NCBI RefSeq assembly: GCF_039521565.1
Contig: NZ_BAAACP010000001.1
Coordinates: 264,180 to 328,179 of the forward strand
Origin: Paraclostridium tenue
GTDB lineage: Bacteria > Bacillota > Clostridia > Peptostreptococcales > Peptostreptococcaceae
DNA: 64,000 nucleotides
Direction of reading: 5' to 3'
In this document: positions 53,508 through 63,178 of the stretch, one piece after another
How the letters are laid out: each line of letters begins with the position of its first letter
Position numbering within the stretch: position 1 is the stretch's first letter
Notes under the pieces: model-generated
Database searches by the model: none
What the model was told of the DNA's origin: nothing
What the model saw: only the letters and a program-made list of their open reading frames with translations
Made by a program: the position numbers and the translations under genes

Positions 53508-54065
53508 ATGAGCGCACAAGTAAAAAAACAATTAGAAGAAAAAATGAGCAGAACAATAGAAGCACTTAAAACAGAATTTACTACTATAAGAGCAGGAAGA
53601 GCTAATGCTCAAATGTTAGATAAAATAAGAGTTGATTATTACGGAACACCAACTCCTATAAATCAAGTTGGTGCTATATCTGTACCAGAACCAAGAACTT
53701 TAATGATAAATCCTTGGGATAAAACAGCTATGCCTGAAATAGAAAAAGCTATAAGAAACTCAGATTTAGGATTAAATCCAACTAATGATGGACAAGTTAT
53801 AAGAATATCAGTTCCAGCTTTAACAGAAGAAAGAAGAAAAGAATTAGCTAAGCAAGCTAGCAAAGTTGCAGAAGAGTTTAAAGTTAGATTAAGAAATGAA
53901 AGAAGAGATGCTAACGACAAGCTTAAAAAGATGGAAAAAGAAGGCGAAATAACTGAAGATGATTTAAAGAAATCTCAAGATGAAGTTCAAAAAATAACTG
54001 ATAAATTTATAAAAGAAGTTGATTCTTTATTAAAAGCTAAAGAACAAGATATAATGGCGGTATAA
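53508..54065 (+). CDS. frr: Ribosome recycling factor
   Basis: 185 aa, three-helix bundle plus beta domain: TTIRAGRANAQMLDKIRVDYYGTPTPINQVG, PEPRTLMINPWD and RRDANDKLKKMEKEGEITEDDLKKSQDEVQK. It splits post-termination ribosomes together with EF-G. AGGAGG precedes the ATG, 22 bases after pyrH. Confidence 0.98.
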   Translation: MSAQVKKQLEEKMSRTIEALKTEFTTIRAGRANAQMLDKIRVDYYGTPTPINQVGAISVPEPRTLMINPWDKTAMPEIEKAIRNSDLGLNPTNDGQVIRISVPALTEERRKELAKQASKVAEEFKVRLRNERRDANDKLKKMEKEGEITEDDLKKSQDEVQKITDKFIKEVDSLLKAKEQDIMAV

Positions 54066-54067
54066 TA

Positions 54068-54271
54068 TTGAAAAAATACTACAATTTATTAGGACTTCAT
54101 ACAAATGAGGTAGAAAATTTCTTTAAAAAAGAAAATAAAAACTATACTATAACTACCATAAAAGGATATAAAGATGAAGAAAAATTAATCGTACCTAGAG
54201 TTATTAAAATATCTGAGTTAGATAATAGTGTAGAGATAATACAAACTTACTTTGCTGACTCCTTAAAATAG
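54068..54271 (+). CDS. 67-aa unknown protein between frr and uppS
   Basis: TTG start two bases after the frr stop, with GGCGGT as a weak ribosome site, so it is probably translationally coupled. Sequence NLLGLHTNEVENFFKKENKNYTITTIKGYKDEEKLIVPRVIKISELDNSVEIIQTYF suggests one helix followed by three strands. The end overlaps a GACTCC/GGAGTC hairpin. Function unknown. Confidence 0.65.
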   Translation: MKKYYNLLGLHTNEVENFFKKENKNYTITTIKGYKDEEKLIVPRVIKISELDNSVEIIQTYFADSLK

Positions 54272-54301
54272 GAGTCAGAAAATTTTATTGGGAGGTAGTT
54301 T

Positions 54302-55036
54302 ATGAATAAAAACAATATATATGACATAAACTTAAGTAATGTACCTACTCATATAGCAATAATAATGGACGGAAATGGTAGATGGGCTAAAGAGAGACTA
54401 CTTCCAAGAACAGTTGGACATAAAGCTGGGGTTGAAGCTATAAGGGCAGTTACAAAAGAGTGCTCAGCATTAGGGGTAAAACATTTAACTTTATATGCAT
54501 TTTCAACAGAAAATTGGAAAAGACCAAAGTTAGAAGTAGATGCTTTAATGAATCTATTATATACATATTTAAATAAAGAGTTAAAAGAATTACATAAAAA
54601 TAATGTAAGAATAACAACTATAGGTGATATAGATGTACTACCACGTAAATCTATAGATGCTATAAAAAATGCAATTGATGTAACTAAAGATAATACTGGA
54701 TTAAACTTAAATATAGCTTTAAATTATGGTAGTAGAAATGATATAAAAAATGCAGTTGTAGATATAGTAAAAAATTATAAAAGTGGTAAAATAGATATAG
54801 AAGATATAAATGAAGATACTATAACAAAACATTTAAGTACAAAGTCTATACCAGACCCAGATTTAATAATAAGAACTAGTGGTGAACAAAGAATAAGTAA
54901 CTTCTTATTGTGGGAGATTGCATATTCTGAATTTTATTTTACAGATATATACTGGCCTGATTTCAATGAAACTGAGGTTAGAAAAGCTATATATGTTTAC
55001 CAAAATAGAGATAGAAGGTTTGGTGGACTTAAGTAA
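54302..55036 (+). CDS. uppS: Undecaprenyl diphosphate synthase
   Basis: 244 aa: HIAIIMDGNGRWAKERLLPR (catalytic Asp), GVKHLTLYAFSTENWKRP, LNIALNYGSRNDI and PDPDLIIRTSGEQRISNFLLWEIAYSEFYFTDIYWPDF are the cis-prenyltransferase signatures. Builds the C55 lipid carrier for wall polymers from farnesyl and isopentenyl diphosphate. GGGAGG precedes the ATG. Confidence 0.98.
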   Translation: MNKNNIYDINLSNVPTHIAIIMDGNGRWAKERLLPRTVGHKAGVEAIRAVTKECSALGVKHLTLYAFSTENWKRPKLEVDALMNLLYTYLNKELKELHKNNVRITTIGDIDVLPRKSIDAIKNAIDVTKDNTGLNLNIALNYGSRNDIKNAVVDIVKNYKSGKIDIEDINEDTITKHLSTKSIPDPDLIIRTSGEQRISNFLLWEIAYSEFYFTDIYWPDFNETEVRKAIYVYQNRDRRFGGLK

Positions 55037-55048
55037 GGAGATTATTTT

Positions 55049-55825
55049 ATGGTTGTAAGAATCATTGCAGCACTAGCTTTAATTCCATTATTACTATTTG
55101 TAATATATGGAGGATTGCCACTATACATAGCAGAGGCTATTATAGGAATAATTGGGTTAGATGAGTTTTATAAAGCATTTAAAAGCAAAAGTATACAACC
55201 TATAAGTATTTTGGGATATTTATTTGCTATATACTTATCTATAAAAAATATTTTTAAATTACAAACCGAATATACATATATATTTGTATTTATATTATTC
55301 TTAATAGGAATAGTTTATATTTTATCGAATAAGAAAAACATAATAGATTTTTCTATAACATTTATAGGTATATTTTATATACCAATATTTTTAGATTATA
55401 TAGTTTTAACAATAAATAATTTTAGATTGGGCGGAATTTATGTATGGTTGATATTTATAATATCATTTATGACAGATACCTTTGCATATTTTAGTGGATA
55501 TCTATTTGGAAAACATAAATTAATACCTAGCATAAGCCCTAAGAAAACGATAGAAGGTAGTATTGGTGGTATTTTAGGTTCTACAATTTGTTGCATAATT
55601 TTTGGGTATATATTTAAATTAGATATAACTCATATGATTTTAGTAGGAAGTATTGGAAGTATCGTAGCACAATTTGGAGATCTATTTGCATCAGCTATAA
55701 AAAGATATGTAGGAATAAAAGATTATGGAAAATTAATACCAGGACATGGTGGTATATTAGATAGATTTGATAGTGTTATACTAGTAGCACCATTTGTTTA
55801 CTATGCAATATATATATTTATTTAG
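55049..55825 (+). CDS. cdsA: Phosphatidate cytidylyltransferase (CDP-diacylglycerol synthase)
   Basis: 258 aa, about seven helices. The C-terminal signature GSIVAQFGDLFASAIKRYVGIKDYGKLIPGHGGILDRFDS is complete, and SPKKTIEGSIGG is conserved. Makes CDP-diacylglycerol, precursor of all phospholipids and of the CDP-alcohol enzyme encoded near 43 kb. AAGGAG precedes the ATG. A small hairpin (55824-55845) follows. Confidence 0.96.
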   Translation: MVVRIIAALALIPLLLFVIYGGLPLYIAEAIIGIIGLDEFYKAFKSKSIQPISILGYLFAIYLSIKNIFKLQTEYTYIFVFILFLIGIVYILSNKKNIIDFSITFIGIFYIPIFLDYIVLTINNFRLGGIYVWLIFIISFMTDTFAYFSGYLFGKHKLIPSISPKKTIEGSIGGILGSTICCIIFGYIFKLDITHMILVGSIGSIVAQFGDLFASAIKRYVGIKDYGKLIPGHGGILDRFDSVILVAPFVYYAIYIFI

Positions 55826-55889
55826 CTTCAGGTTCCTCTGAAGCTTTAATTGTATAGTATATAAATTATTGGAAAGGAATATAAATAGT

Positions 55890-57041
55890 ATGAAAAAAAT
55901 ATCAATATTGGGATCAACAGGATCGATAGGAACACAAACTTTAGATGTAGTTAGAAAAAATAGAGATAAATTTGAAGTTGTAGCTATATCTGCAAATAGT
56001 AGCATAAACCTACTTTTAGAGCAAATAAAGGAGTTTAAGCCTAGATATGTTGCGGTATATAATGAAAATAGTGCAAAAGAATTAAAAGAAATGATACCAA
56101 GTGATATAAAAATTGAAGTATTAAGCGGAATGGAAGGTTTAATTACAATATCGTCTTTAGATGAAATTGATGTACTTTTAACTGCAATAGTGGGTATGAT
56201 AGGGTTAGTACCAACTCTTGAAGCAATAAAAAAAGGTAAGACTATAGCACTAGCTAATAAAGAAACATTAGTTACAGCAGGTCAATTAGTTATGGAAGAA
56301 GCAAAGAAAAGAAATGTAGCAATACTTCCTGTTGATAGTGAACACAGTGCAATATTCCAATGTTTAAATGGGGAGAGTAAAAAAGAAATAGAAAGTATAA
56401 TATTAACTGCGTCTGGAGGACCATTTAGAGGTAAGTCTAAAAATGATTTAATAAATGTAACTAAAAACGAAGCATTAAAACATCCAAATTGGAGTATGGG
56501 AAGAAAAATAAGTATAGATTCTTCTACGCTTATGAATAAGGGGTTAGAAGTTATAGAAGCTAAATGGTTATTCGATGTAAATTCAGATAAAATAGATGTA
56601 GTTGTACATCCTCAAAGTATAATACATTCAATGGTTCAATTTTTAGACAGTTCAATAATAGCTCAGATGGGATGTCCGGATATGAAACTTCCTATACAAT
56701 ATGCATTAACTTATCCAGAAAGAATACTTAATGATTTTGAAAGATTAGATTTTTCTAAGTTAAGTAGCTTAACATTTGAAAAACCTGATTTAAATACTTT
56801 TCCTTGTTTAAAGTTAGCATATGATAGTTTAAATATGGGAGGAACATACTCAGCAGTTTTAAATGCAGCTAATGAAGTTTTAGTTAATGAATTTTTAGAA
56901 GATAAAATAAAATTCTACGATATTCCATACTATATAGAAAAAACATTAGATGCTCATAATAGTATAGAAAAGCCAACATTAGAAGAAATATTATATACAG
57001 ATAATTGGAGTAGAGAATTCGTAAAAAAATGTATTAAATAA
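55890..57041 (+). CDS. dxr: 1-deoxy-D-xylulose 5-phosphate reductoisomerase
   Basis: 383 aa: ISILGSTGSIGTQTLDVV (NADPH loop), ALANKETLVTAGQLV, ILPVDSEHSAIFQCL (metal Asp and Glu), HPNWSMGRKISIDSSTLMNKGLE and NAANEVLVNEFL. Second step of the MEP isoprenoid pathway. The ATG at 55890 is used; AAAGGAAT lies upstream, while a longer TTG form has no site. Confidence 0.97.
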   Translation: MKKISILGSTGSIGTQTLDVVRKNRDKFEVVAISANSSINLLLEQIKEFKPRYVAVYNENSAKELKEMIPSDIKIEVLSGMEGLITISSLDEIDVLLTAIVGMIGLVPTLEAIKKGKTIALANKETLVTAGQLVMEEAKKRNVAILPVDSEHSAIFQCLNGESKKEIESIILTASGGPFRGKSKNDLINVTKNEALKHPNWSMGRKISIDSSTLMNKGLEVIEAKWLFDVNSDKIDVVVHPQSIIHSMVQFLDSSIIAQMGCPDMKLPIQYALTYPERILNDFERLDFSKLSSLTFEKPDLNTFPCLKLAYDSLNMGGTYSAVLNAANEVLVNEFLEDKIKFYDIPYYIEKTLDAHNSIEKPTLEEILYTDNWSREFVKKCIK

Positions 57042-57053
57042 GGTGGTGAAGGT

Positions 57054-58082
57054 ATGAATATAATAACTGTATTAGCAGCTATTTTAGCTTTTGGTATAAT
57101 AGTATTCATTCATGAATTAGGACACTTTTTATTTGCTAAAAGAGCAGGGGTTAGGATACATGAATTTGCTATAGGTATGGGGCCAAAAATATATAGTTTT
57201 CAAAAAGGAGAGACATTATACAGTATAAGGTTATTACCTCTTGGTGGATATGTTGCTATGGAGGGTGAAGATGGCGATTCGAAGGATCCAAGAGCTTTTG
57301 GTAATAAAAGTATATTACAAAGAGCTAGTATATTATTTGCGGGGCCATTTTTCAATATAATACTTACAGTTATAATTTTAATTCCTGTATTTATGTATAT
57401 AGGAAATCCGAGTAAGCCAACAACAACTTTACAAACTGTTATGGAAAATAGCGTGGCCCAAAAAGCAGGAATTAAATCAGGGGATAAAATAACTGAAATA
57501 AATGGAGTTAACATTAAAAGTTGGAATGAATTAAGTAAAGAAATTCAATCGTCAAATGGAAAAGAGTTATCAGTAACTATTAATAGAGATGGAAAAGAAA
57601 AAAATGTTAAGGTTAAGCCTGAGCTTAAAGATGGAAATTATTTAATAGGGATATCTCCAAAAAATGAAAAAGATATATTAGGAGCATTTGGAAATGCAAT
57701 AAAAGCAACTATAAATATGACTGTTCAAATGGTTACTTTCTTAGGAAAATTAATAACAGGTAATTTACCAGGTGGAGTCGAAGGTTCTCTTGCAGGACCT
57801 GTAGGTGTAATAAGCATTGTTGCAGATGCAACTAGATCAGGGTTAGTAAGTGTTCTTCAAATTGCAGCTGTAATAAGTTTAAACTTAGGAATATTAAACT
57901 TATTACCTATACCAGCTCTTGATGGAGGAAGATTATTCTTTTTATTTATAGAATTTTTAAGAGGTGGAAAGAAAATAGATCCTAATAAAGAAGGTATGGT
58001 AAATTTAATAGGATTTGCTACATTAATGATATTTATGTTATTTATAACATATAAAGATATAGTTAAATTAATTAGAATGTAG
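57054..58082 (+). CDS. rseP: RIP-type zinc metalloprotease RseP (S2P/M50)
   Basis: 342 aa, four helices. HELGHFLFAK (H-E-x-x-H zinc and catalytic site) in helix 1, one PDZ domain (GIKSGDKITEINGVNI), and NLLPIPALDGGRL with the third zinc ligand in a late helix. Cleaves membrane substrates such as anti-sigma factors or signal-peptide remnants. AAGGTGG precedes the ATG, 12 bases after dxr. Confidence 0.95.
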   Translation: MNIITVLAAILAFGIIVFIHELGHFLFAKRAGVRIHEFAIGMGPKIYSFQKGETLYSIRLLPLGGYVAMEGEDGDSKDPRAFGNKSILQRASILFAGPFFNIILTVIILIPVFMYIGNPSKPTTTLQTVMENSVAQKAGIKSGDKITEINGVNIKSWNELSKEIQSSNGKELSVTINRDGKEKNVKVKPELKDGNYLIGISPKNEKDILGAFGNAIKATINMTVQMVTFLGKLITGNLPGGVEGSLAGPVGVISIVADATRSGLVSVLQIAAVISLNLGILNLLPIPALDGGRLFFLFIEFLRGGKKIDPNKEGMVNLIGFATLMIFMLFITYKDIVKLIRM

Positions 58083-58113
58083 CAAAGTTTGACTAGAAGG
58101 TGAAGGTGAGACA

Positions 58114-59175
58114 ATGAGTTACGAAAGAAGATTAAGTAGAGAAGTTAGTGTGGGAAGTCTTAAAATTGGTGGAAACAATCCAATATCTATACAATCTATG
58201 ACTAATACAGATACAAGGGATGCAAAAGCAACTATAGAACAAATAAAAAGACTTGAAGAAGTTGGATGTGATGTCGTTAGAGTTGCAGTTCCTGATATGG
58301 AAGCAGCTAAAAACATAGGTGAAATAAAGAAAAATGTAAATATACCTGTGATTGCAGATATACATTTTGATTATAAATTAGCGCTAGAAGCTATAGAACA
58401 AGGTGTAGATGGAGTTAGAATAAATCCAGGAAATATAGGGAATATAGACAGAGTTAAAATGGTCGTAAACAAATGTAAGGAGAAAAACCTTAAAATAAGA
58501 ATAGGTGTAAACGGTGGTTCTTTAGAAAAAGATTTATTACAAAAATATGGTTCTGCTACAGCTGAAGCTTTAGTAGAAAGTGCACTAGGTCATGTCAAAA
58601 TACTTGAAGATTTAGATTTTTATAATATAGTTATATCTCTTAAATCATCAGATATATATAAGACTATAGAAGCTTATGAACTTATATCTAAGAAAGTTGA
58701 TTACCCGCTTCATATAGGTATAACAGAATCAGGAAGTGTAAAAAAAGGAACTATAAAATCTTCAATAGGTGTAGGAGCTCTTTTATTAAAGGGTATAGGA
58801 GATACTGTAAGAATATCTCTTACAGGAGATCCAACTGAAGAAGTAATAGTAGGAAAAGAAATATTAAGAAGTTTAGGATTATTAAATGATAAGATAAAAG
58901 TTATATCATGCCCTACTTGTGGAAGATGTAATATAAACCTTATAGATGTAGTAAATGAAGTAGAAGAGAAAATTAACAAAATTAATAAAGACATAACTGT
59001 AGCTATAATGGGATGTGCAGTCAATGGGCCAGGAGAAGCTAAAGAAGCTGATATCGGTATAGCTGGTGGTAAAGGAGAAGGTCTGTTATTTAAAAAAGGT
59101 CAGATCGTAAGGAAAATAAAAGGAGATAGTTTAGTAGAAGAATTATTAGCAGAGATAGATTTATACAATAAATAA
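58114..59175 (+). CDS. ispG: 4-hydroxy-3-methylbut-2-enyl diphosphate synthase (flavodoxin/ferredoxin)
   Basis: 353 aa: GGNNPISIQSMTNTDTRD, VIADIHFDYKLAL, GVRINPGNIG (TIM barrel) and the [4Fe-4S] ligands CPTCGRCNINL and MGCAVNGPGEAKEADIG. Converts MEcPP to HMBPP in the MEP pathway. AAGGTGAAGGTGAG precedes the ATG. It ends the operon with a strong terminator; the polC or proS that often follows in Firmicutes is not here. Confidence 0.97.
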   Translation: MSYERRLSREVSVGSLKIGGNNPISIQSMTNTDTRDAKATIEQIKRLEEVGCDVVRVAVPDMEAAKNIGEIKKNVNIPVIADIHFDYKLALEAIEQGVDGVRINPGNIGNIDRVKMVVNKCKEKNLKIRIGVNGGSLEKDLLQKYGSATAEALVESALGHVKILEDLDFYNIVISLKSSDIYKTIEAYELISKKVDYPLHIGITESGSVKKGTIKSSIGVGALLLKGIGDTVRISLTGDPTEEVIVGKEILRSLGLLNDKIKVISCPTCGRCNINLIDVVNEVEEKINKINKDITVAIMGCAVNGPGEAKEADIGIAGGKGEGLLFKKGQIVRKIKGDSLVEELLAEIDLYNK

Positions 59176-59180
59176 TAATA

Positions 59181-59228
59181 AAAAGCTGTTAATTTAAGAT
59201 TTAAAATCTTAAATTAACAGCTTTTTTT
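59181..59228 (+). terminator. Intrinsic terminator of the uppS-ispG operon
   Basis: 22-bp perfect arms 59181-59202 and 59204-59225, then T-rich. Confidence 0.9.
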
Positions 59229-59359
59229 ATTTATATTAGAAATTTAAAACATATTTTCTAAAAATTTACTTTTATATAAATAACAAGAATAGTATTAATC
59301 AATAATGGAGAAGTTAATTAATAGTTTGAATACCAATTTACATGAAGGAGTGTTAAAAA

Positions 59360-61294
59360 GTGACAGATAAAAAACCAAGTATAATACAAAGTTCATTGGG
59401 ATCAGTATTTTCTGTATTTAGTGAAGAAGAATTAAAACAAATAACTGATAATGATAAAAGAATTATCGCTATTGCAGGCAAAATAAATAATCCTGGTATA
59501 ATAGAAATTCCAGAAAAAGCTACACTTAGGGAAGTTATAGATTTAGCTGGAGGAATAATAAAAAATAGCGCTTTTAAAGCAGCGCAGTTAGGTATACCAT
59601 TTGGAGGTTTTTTAACAGAAGAAAGTTTAGATGAAGAATTAAATTTTAATTTATTTGATGAAGATTCTAGTAAAACTATAATAATACTTTCACAAGAAGA
59701 TTGTATAGTTCAGTATGCTAAATTTTACATAGATTTTTTAATAGGAAAAATGAAAGAAGAAAAATATAAAAAGTATGAAAAAGTAAAAGATGAAATACTT
59801 CATATGTGGAAGACTTTAGATAGAATAAGTAAAGGTAGAGCTAATATGAGAGATATTTTCATATTAAGAGAGCTAGCAAGTACTGTTAAAGAGACATTAA
59901 ATCAAAATCATAACATAATGCAAGAAATAGTTGATAATTTTTATGACGAAATAGAAGAACATATCGAAGAAGGTAAATGTTACACTGCTCAATGTAATAA
60001 TCTTATAAAATTAACCATAACAACTAGATGTATAGGTTGTGGAGCTTGTGAAAGAGTTTGTCCTGTTGATTGCATACATGGAGAGAAAAAACAACAACAC
60101 TATATTGATTATAATAGATGTACACATTGTGGACAATGTATTCCAGTTTGCCCTGTAGATGCTATAACAGCAGGGGATAATACTCTTAAGTTTTTAAGAG
60201 ATTTAGCTATACCAAACAAAGTTGTTATAACACAAATGGCACCTGCAGTAAGAGTTACTATAGGAGAAGCTTTTGGATTTGAACCTGGAGTGAATGTAGA
60301 AAAAAAAGTAGCAGCAGGTTTAAGAAAATTAGGTGTAGATTATGTATTTGATACCACATGGGCAGCAGATTTAACGATAATGGAAGAAGCGGCAGAACTT
60401 CAAGAAAGATTAGAAAAATATTTCGAAGGAGATGAAAATGTTAGACTTCCAATACTTACATCTTGTTGTCCTGCTTGGATTAAATTTATAGAACAAAACT
60501 ATGCAGATATGTTAGATGTACCATCAAGTGCAAAATCACCTATGCAGATGTTTGCAACTGTAGCTAAAGATTTATGGGCAAAAGAAAAAGGCCTTACTAG
60601 AGATCAAGTAATATCAGTTGCTATAATGCCTTGTGTAGCTAAAAAATATGAAGCATCAAGACATGAATTTTCAAGAGATTTCAATTATGATGTCGATTAT
60701 GTTATTACAACAAGAGAACTTATAAAAATATTTGAAAATTCAAATATAAATTTAAATGAAATAGAAGATAGTGAGATAGATCATGTTTTAGGAGATTATA
60801 CTGGTGCCGGAATTATATTTGGTAGAACTGGTGGAGTTATAGAAGCAGCAACTAGAACTGCTGTAGAAAATATTACAGGAGAGAAGATAGAAAATGTAGA
60901 ATTTGAATGTCTTAGAGGATGGGAGTCATTTAGGGCTTGTGATTTAGAAGTAGGTGGATTAAAACTTAGAATAGGAGTTGCTTATGGACTTAGAGAAGCA
61001 GGTAAAATGCTTGATAAAATAAGAAATAAAGAAGAATTTTTCCATGCTATAGAGATAATGGCATGTACTTGCGGATGTGTAGGTGGAGGTGGACAACCTA
61101 AAGAAAGAAAAAGAGGAGAAACAATAAAGAAAAGAGCAGAAGGTTTAAATAATATAGATAGATCATTAAATTTAAGAAAATCTGATGAAAATCCAGAAGT
61201 ACAAGCTATATATGATAAATATTTAGAACATCCTTTAAGTGATAAAGCTCGTGAACTTTTACACACTAAATATTTTGTTAAAGTTAAGAAATAA
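59360..61294 (+). CDS. [FeFe] hydrogenase with SLBB and degenerate NuoF-like N-terminus
   Basis: 644 aa. An SLBB-like start (IAGKINNPGIIEIPEKATLREVIDLAGG) and a NuoF C-terminal-like helical region precede a two-cluster ferredoxin (CIGCGACERVCPVDC near 224, CTHCGQCIPVCPVD near 254). The H-domain has L1 TSCCPAW (about 367), L2 MPCVAKKYE (about 423) and L3 MACTCGCVGGGGQP (about 567), then a small-subunit-like tail. It should make or take up H2 with ferredoxin or NADH-linked partners. The NuoF cysteine cluster (CxxCxxC) is lost. GTG start with GAAGGAGTG upstream. Confidence 0.93.
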   Translation: MTDKKPSIIQSSLGSVFSVFSEEELKQITDNDKRIIAIAGKINNPGIIEIPEKATLREVIDLAGGIIKNSAFKAAQLGIPFGGFLTEESLDEELNFNLFDEDSSKTIIILSQEDCIVQYAKFYIDFLIGKMKEEKYKKYEKVKDEILHMWKTLDRISKGRANMRDIFILRELASTVKETLNQNHNIMQEIVDNFYDEIEEHIEEGKCYTAQCNNLIKLTITTRCIGCGACERVCPVDCIHGEKKQQHYIDYNRCTHCGQCIPVCPVDAITAGDNTLKFLRDLAIPNKVVITQMAPAVRVTIGEAFGFEPGVNVEKKVAAGLRKLGVDYVFDTTWAADLTIMEEAAELQERLEKYFEGDENVRLPILTSCCPAWIKFIEQNYADMLDVPSSAKSPMQMFATVAKDLWAKEKGLTRDQVISVAIMPCVAKKYEASRHEFSRDFNYDVDYVITTRELIKIFENSNINLNEIEDSEIDHVLGDYTGAGIIFGRTGGVIEAATRTAVENITGEKIENVEFECLRGWESFRACDLEVGGLKLRIGVAYGLREAGKMLDKIRNKEEFFHAIEIMACTCGCVGGGGQPKERKRGETIKKRAEGLNNIDRSLNLRKSDENPEVQAIYDKYLEHPLSDKARELLHTKYFVKVKK

Positions 61295-61374
61295 ATTTAT
61301 TTAATTAAAATTTTATAAATAAAAATTGTTATTGTGGAGATAATAGGTTTGTAAGAGATTGGAAGGAGTAAAAA

Positions 61375-61959
61375 ATGAAAAATCTTAAAATATTATCATT
61401 AGTCGTAGTGATTATAATTGGTAATATTTTGTGCATGGGCTGTGGAACCTATGATAAATATGGAAAAAATAAAAACAATAACATAAATACTACTCAAGAA
61501 GGATTAAGTGTATATGAATACAACGATAAATTTACAAGTTTGTATAAACAATACATAGAGCCAATTGAAAAAGAAAATTATGATGATATAAAACAATTTT
61601 TTTTAAACCAAGATAATGAAGATAATTATAAAAATTTAAATAAATATAAAAAGTTATTAGATATATCAAATCAACAATTGATTGAGTTTAAAAGAGGAAT
61701 AAATAATTTAGTTATGAAAGATATTAATCTTACTAAATTAAATAATGAATTAGTAGAAAATACTTTGAGTTTAATAAAAGAAGTTGAAAGAGAGATTAAA
61801 GATATAGACAATATACCAATAGATAATTATTCAATGGTAAAGTCTAAATTTATAGTATATTTACAAGAAAATATATCTATGCCAAGTTATATAAAAACTA
61901 AGTTTAAAAATTCTATAAAAAGTATAAGAAATTACTTAGATATAGAATTAAATAAATAA
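61375..61959 (+). CDS. Lipoprotein, unknown, paralogue of the next gene
   Basis: 194 aa. Lipobox CMGC near residue 22, Asn-rich linker, then an all-helical domain with YNDKFTSLYKQYIEPIEKE and DISNQQLIEFKRGINNLVMKD. The same spacing of Tyr, Phe, Leu and Lys residues recurs in the next gene. It lacks known motifs. AAGGAG before the ATG. Confidence 0.7.
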   Translation: MKNLKILSLVVVIIIGNILCMGCGTYDKYGKNKNNNINTTQEGLSVYEYNDKFTSLYKQYIEPIEKENYDDIKQFFLNQDNEDNYKNLNKYKKLLDISNQQLIEFKRGINNLVMKDINLTKLNNELVENTLSLIKEVEREIKDIDNIPIDNYSMVKSKFIVYLQENISMPSYIKTKFKNSIKSIRNYLDIELNK

Positions 61960-61977
61960 TTAATTTGGAGGTATGAC

Positions 61978-62598
61978 ATGAAATATTCAAAAGTATTAGC
62001 ATTAGGATTAATAGGATTACTATCGTTTGGAGTTGTTGGATGTGCAGATAAAATGCCTAAAAAAACAGATGAAAATAGAGTAACAAAATCAACACCAGAA
62101 ACCAAAGACAATAGATACGGAAATATGAGTATGGAAAGTTATAGAGATGAATTCGGAAAATTATATGAAAATAATATAGCTAGATTAGAAAATTATAATG
62201 GATATGATCAAATATTAGTAGATAAAGAAACAAAAGATTACCCGGGAAATGAAAAGTATCTTGAAGGATTAAAAAAAGCATATAAAGATAGTGAAAAAAA
62301 TTTACAAGAATTTGTAGACTCTTTAAAAAGAGTAAAAACAGAAGACCCTAAAATAAAGGATATGAATGATAAATTAATAGCTGAAGGAAATAAATTATTA
62401 GGAGAATTAAAGACTAGATCTAAAAAATTAGATGAAGTACCAAATAGTTTAATGCAAAAATCAGAAGTGGAATTTAGAAAAGGCATAAATGATATATTAA
62501 ATATAGATAATACAACAAGAAGTGATTTTAATAATTTAATAAAAGATGCACAAAACTTTTTTGGCATAGATAATAAAAATAAAATAAATAAGAAATAA
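61978..62598 (+). CDS. Lipoprotein, unknown, paralogue of the preceding gene
   Basis: 206 aa. Lipobox VVGC near residue 21, charged linker, then helices: MESYRDEFGKLYENNIARLE, KYLEGLKKAYKDSEKNLQEFVDSLKRVKTEDPKIKDMNDKLIAEGNKLLGELK and a C-terminal FNNLIKDAQNFFG. The helix order matches the upstream paralogue, so the pair arose by tandem duplication. GGAGG before the ATG, 18 bases after the first. Confidence 0.72.
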   Translation: MKYSKVLALGLIGLLSFGVVGCADKMPKKTDENRVTKSTPETKDNRYGNMSMESYRDEFGKLYENNIARLENYNGYDQILVDKETKDYPGNEKYLEGLKKAYKDSEKNLQEFVDSLKRVKTEDPKIKDMNDKLIAEGNKLLGELKTRSKKLDEVPNSLMQKSEVEFRKGINDILNIDNTTRSDFNNLIKDAQNFFGIDNKNKINKK

Positions 62599-63178
62599 AC
62601 ATATAAAATATAAAAAAATAAAAGTACTTATACTTAAGTACTTTTATTTTTTTATTTACAAAATTTTTTATATATTCGAATGATTTTGGATTTGATTTAA
62701 ACTGATTTATCTACCGATACATATGGTGAAAATTTTTGAAATCAATCTTAAACCTATTGCAATTAGTGACTTTGTTAATAGAATTAATAAAAGGTAATTA
62801 ATTATATAAATCTAAAGTATGTATAAATGTATCCGTATAAAGGATGGGTTGATAAAATAATTAATTTATACATAATTATAAGAATGACATTAACAATATT
62901 AATTTAGGTTAAATAAACCAAATAATTATTTCTATATTCAAAGATTATACAATGATTTAAAATTTAAAGAATGAAAATTGAGTTTTTAGAAAATTTACTA
63001 AAAAAACATAAGCATAAAAATAATATATTTGTATTTACATATTTCAAATTGAAATTTACTTTATATAGCATATATATTAATAAATATATAAACAATTAGT
63101 TATTTGATCTTATATAAATGAAAGAATTGTATTGTTGATGTAGAAACACATAACCAAAGACTATAGGGAGGAATATTT
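62599..63178. other. Long intergenic region before the chemoreceptor gene
   Basis: 580 very AT-rich bases. It contains the terminator of the lipoprotein pair (62614-62656), a palindrome ATTTCAAATTGAAAT (63041-63055) and many chance TATAAT-like boxes. I see no gene, and no c-di-GMP riboswitch of a type I know. Confidence 0.5.
62614..62656 (+). terminator. Intrinsic terminator after the lipoprotein pair
   Basis: 16-bp arms AAAAATAAAAGTACTT 62614-62629 and complement 62636-62651, then T-run. Confidence 0.85.

Noticed and set aside
54259..54278. Full terminator after the 67-aa gene (GACTCC/GGAGTC hairpin)
   Set aside because: The stem is only six pairs and the following T-tract is interrupted; uppS most likely stays in the operon.
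62698..62720. SigD (flagellar) promoter upstream of the chemoreceptor: TAAA then ACCGATAC
   Set aside because: The spacer is 11 bases rather than about 15, and the site is some 460 bases before the gene.
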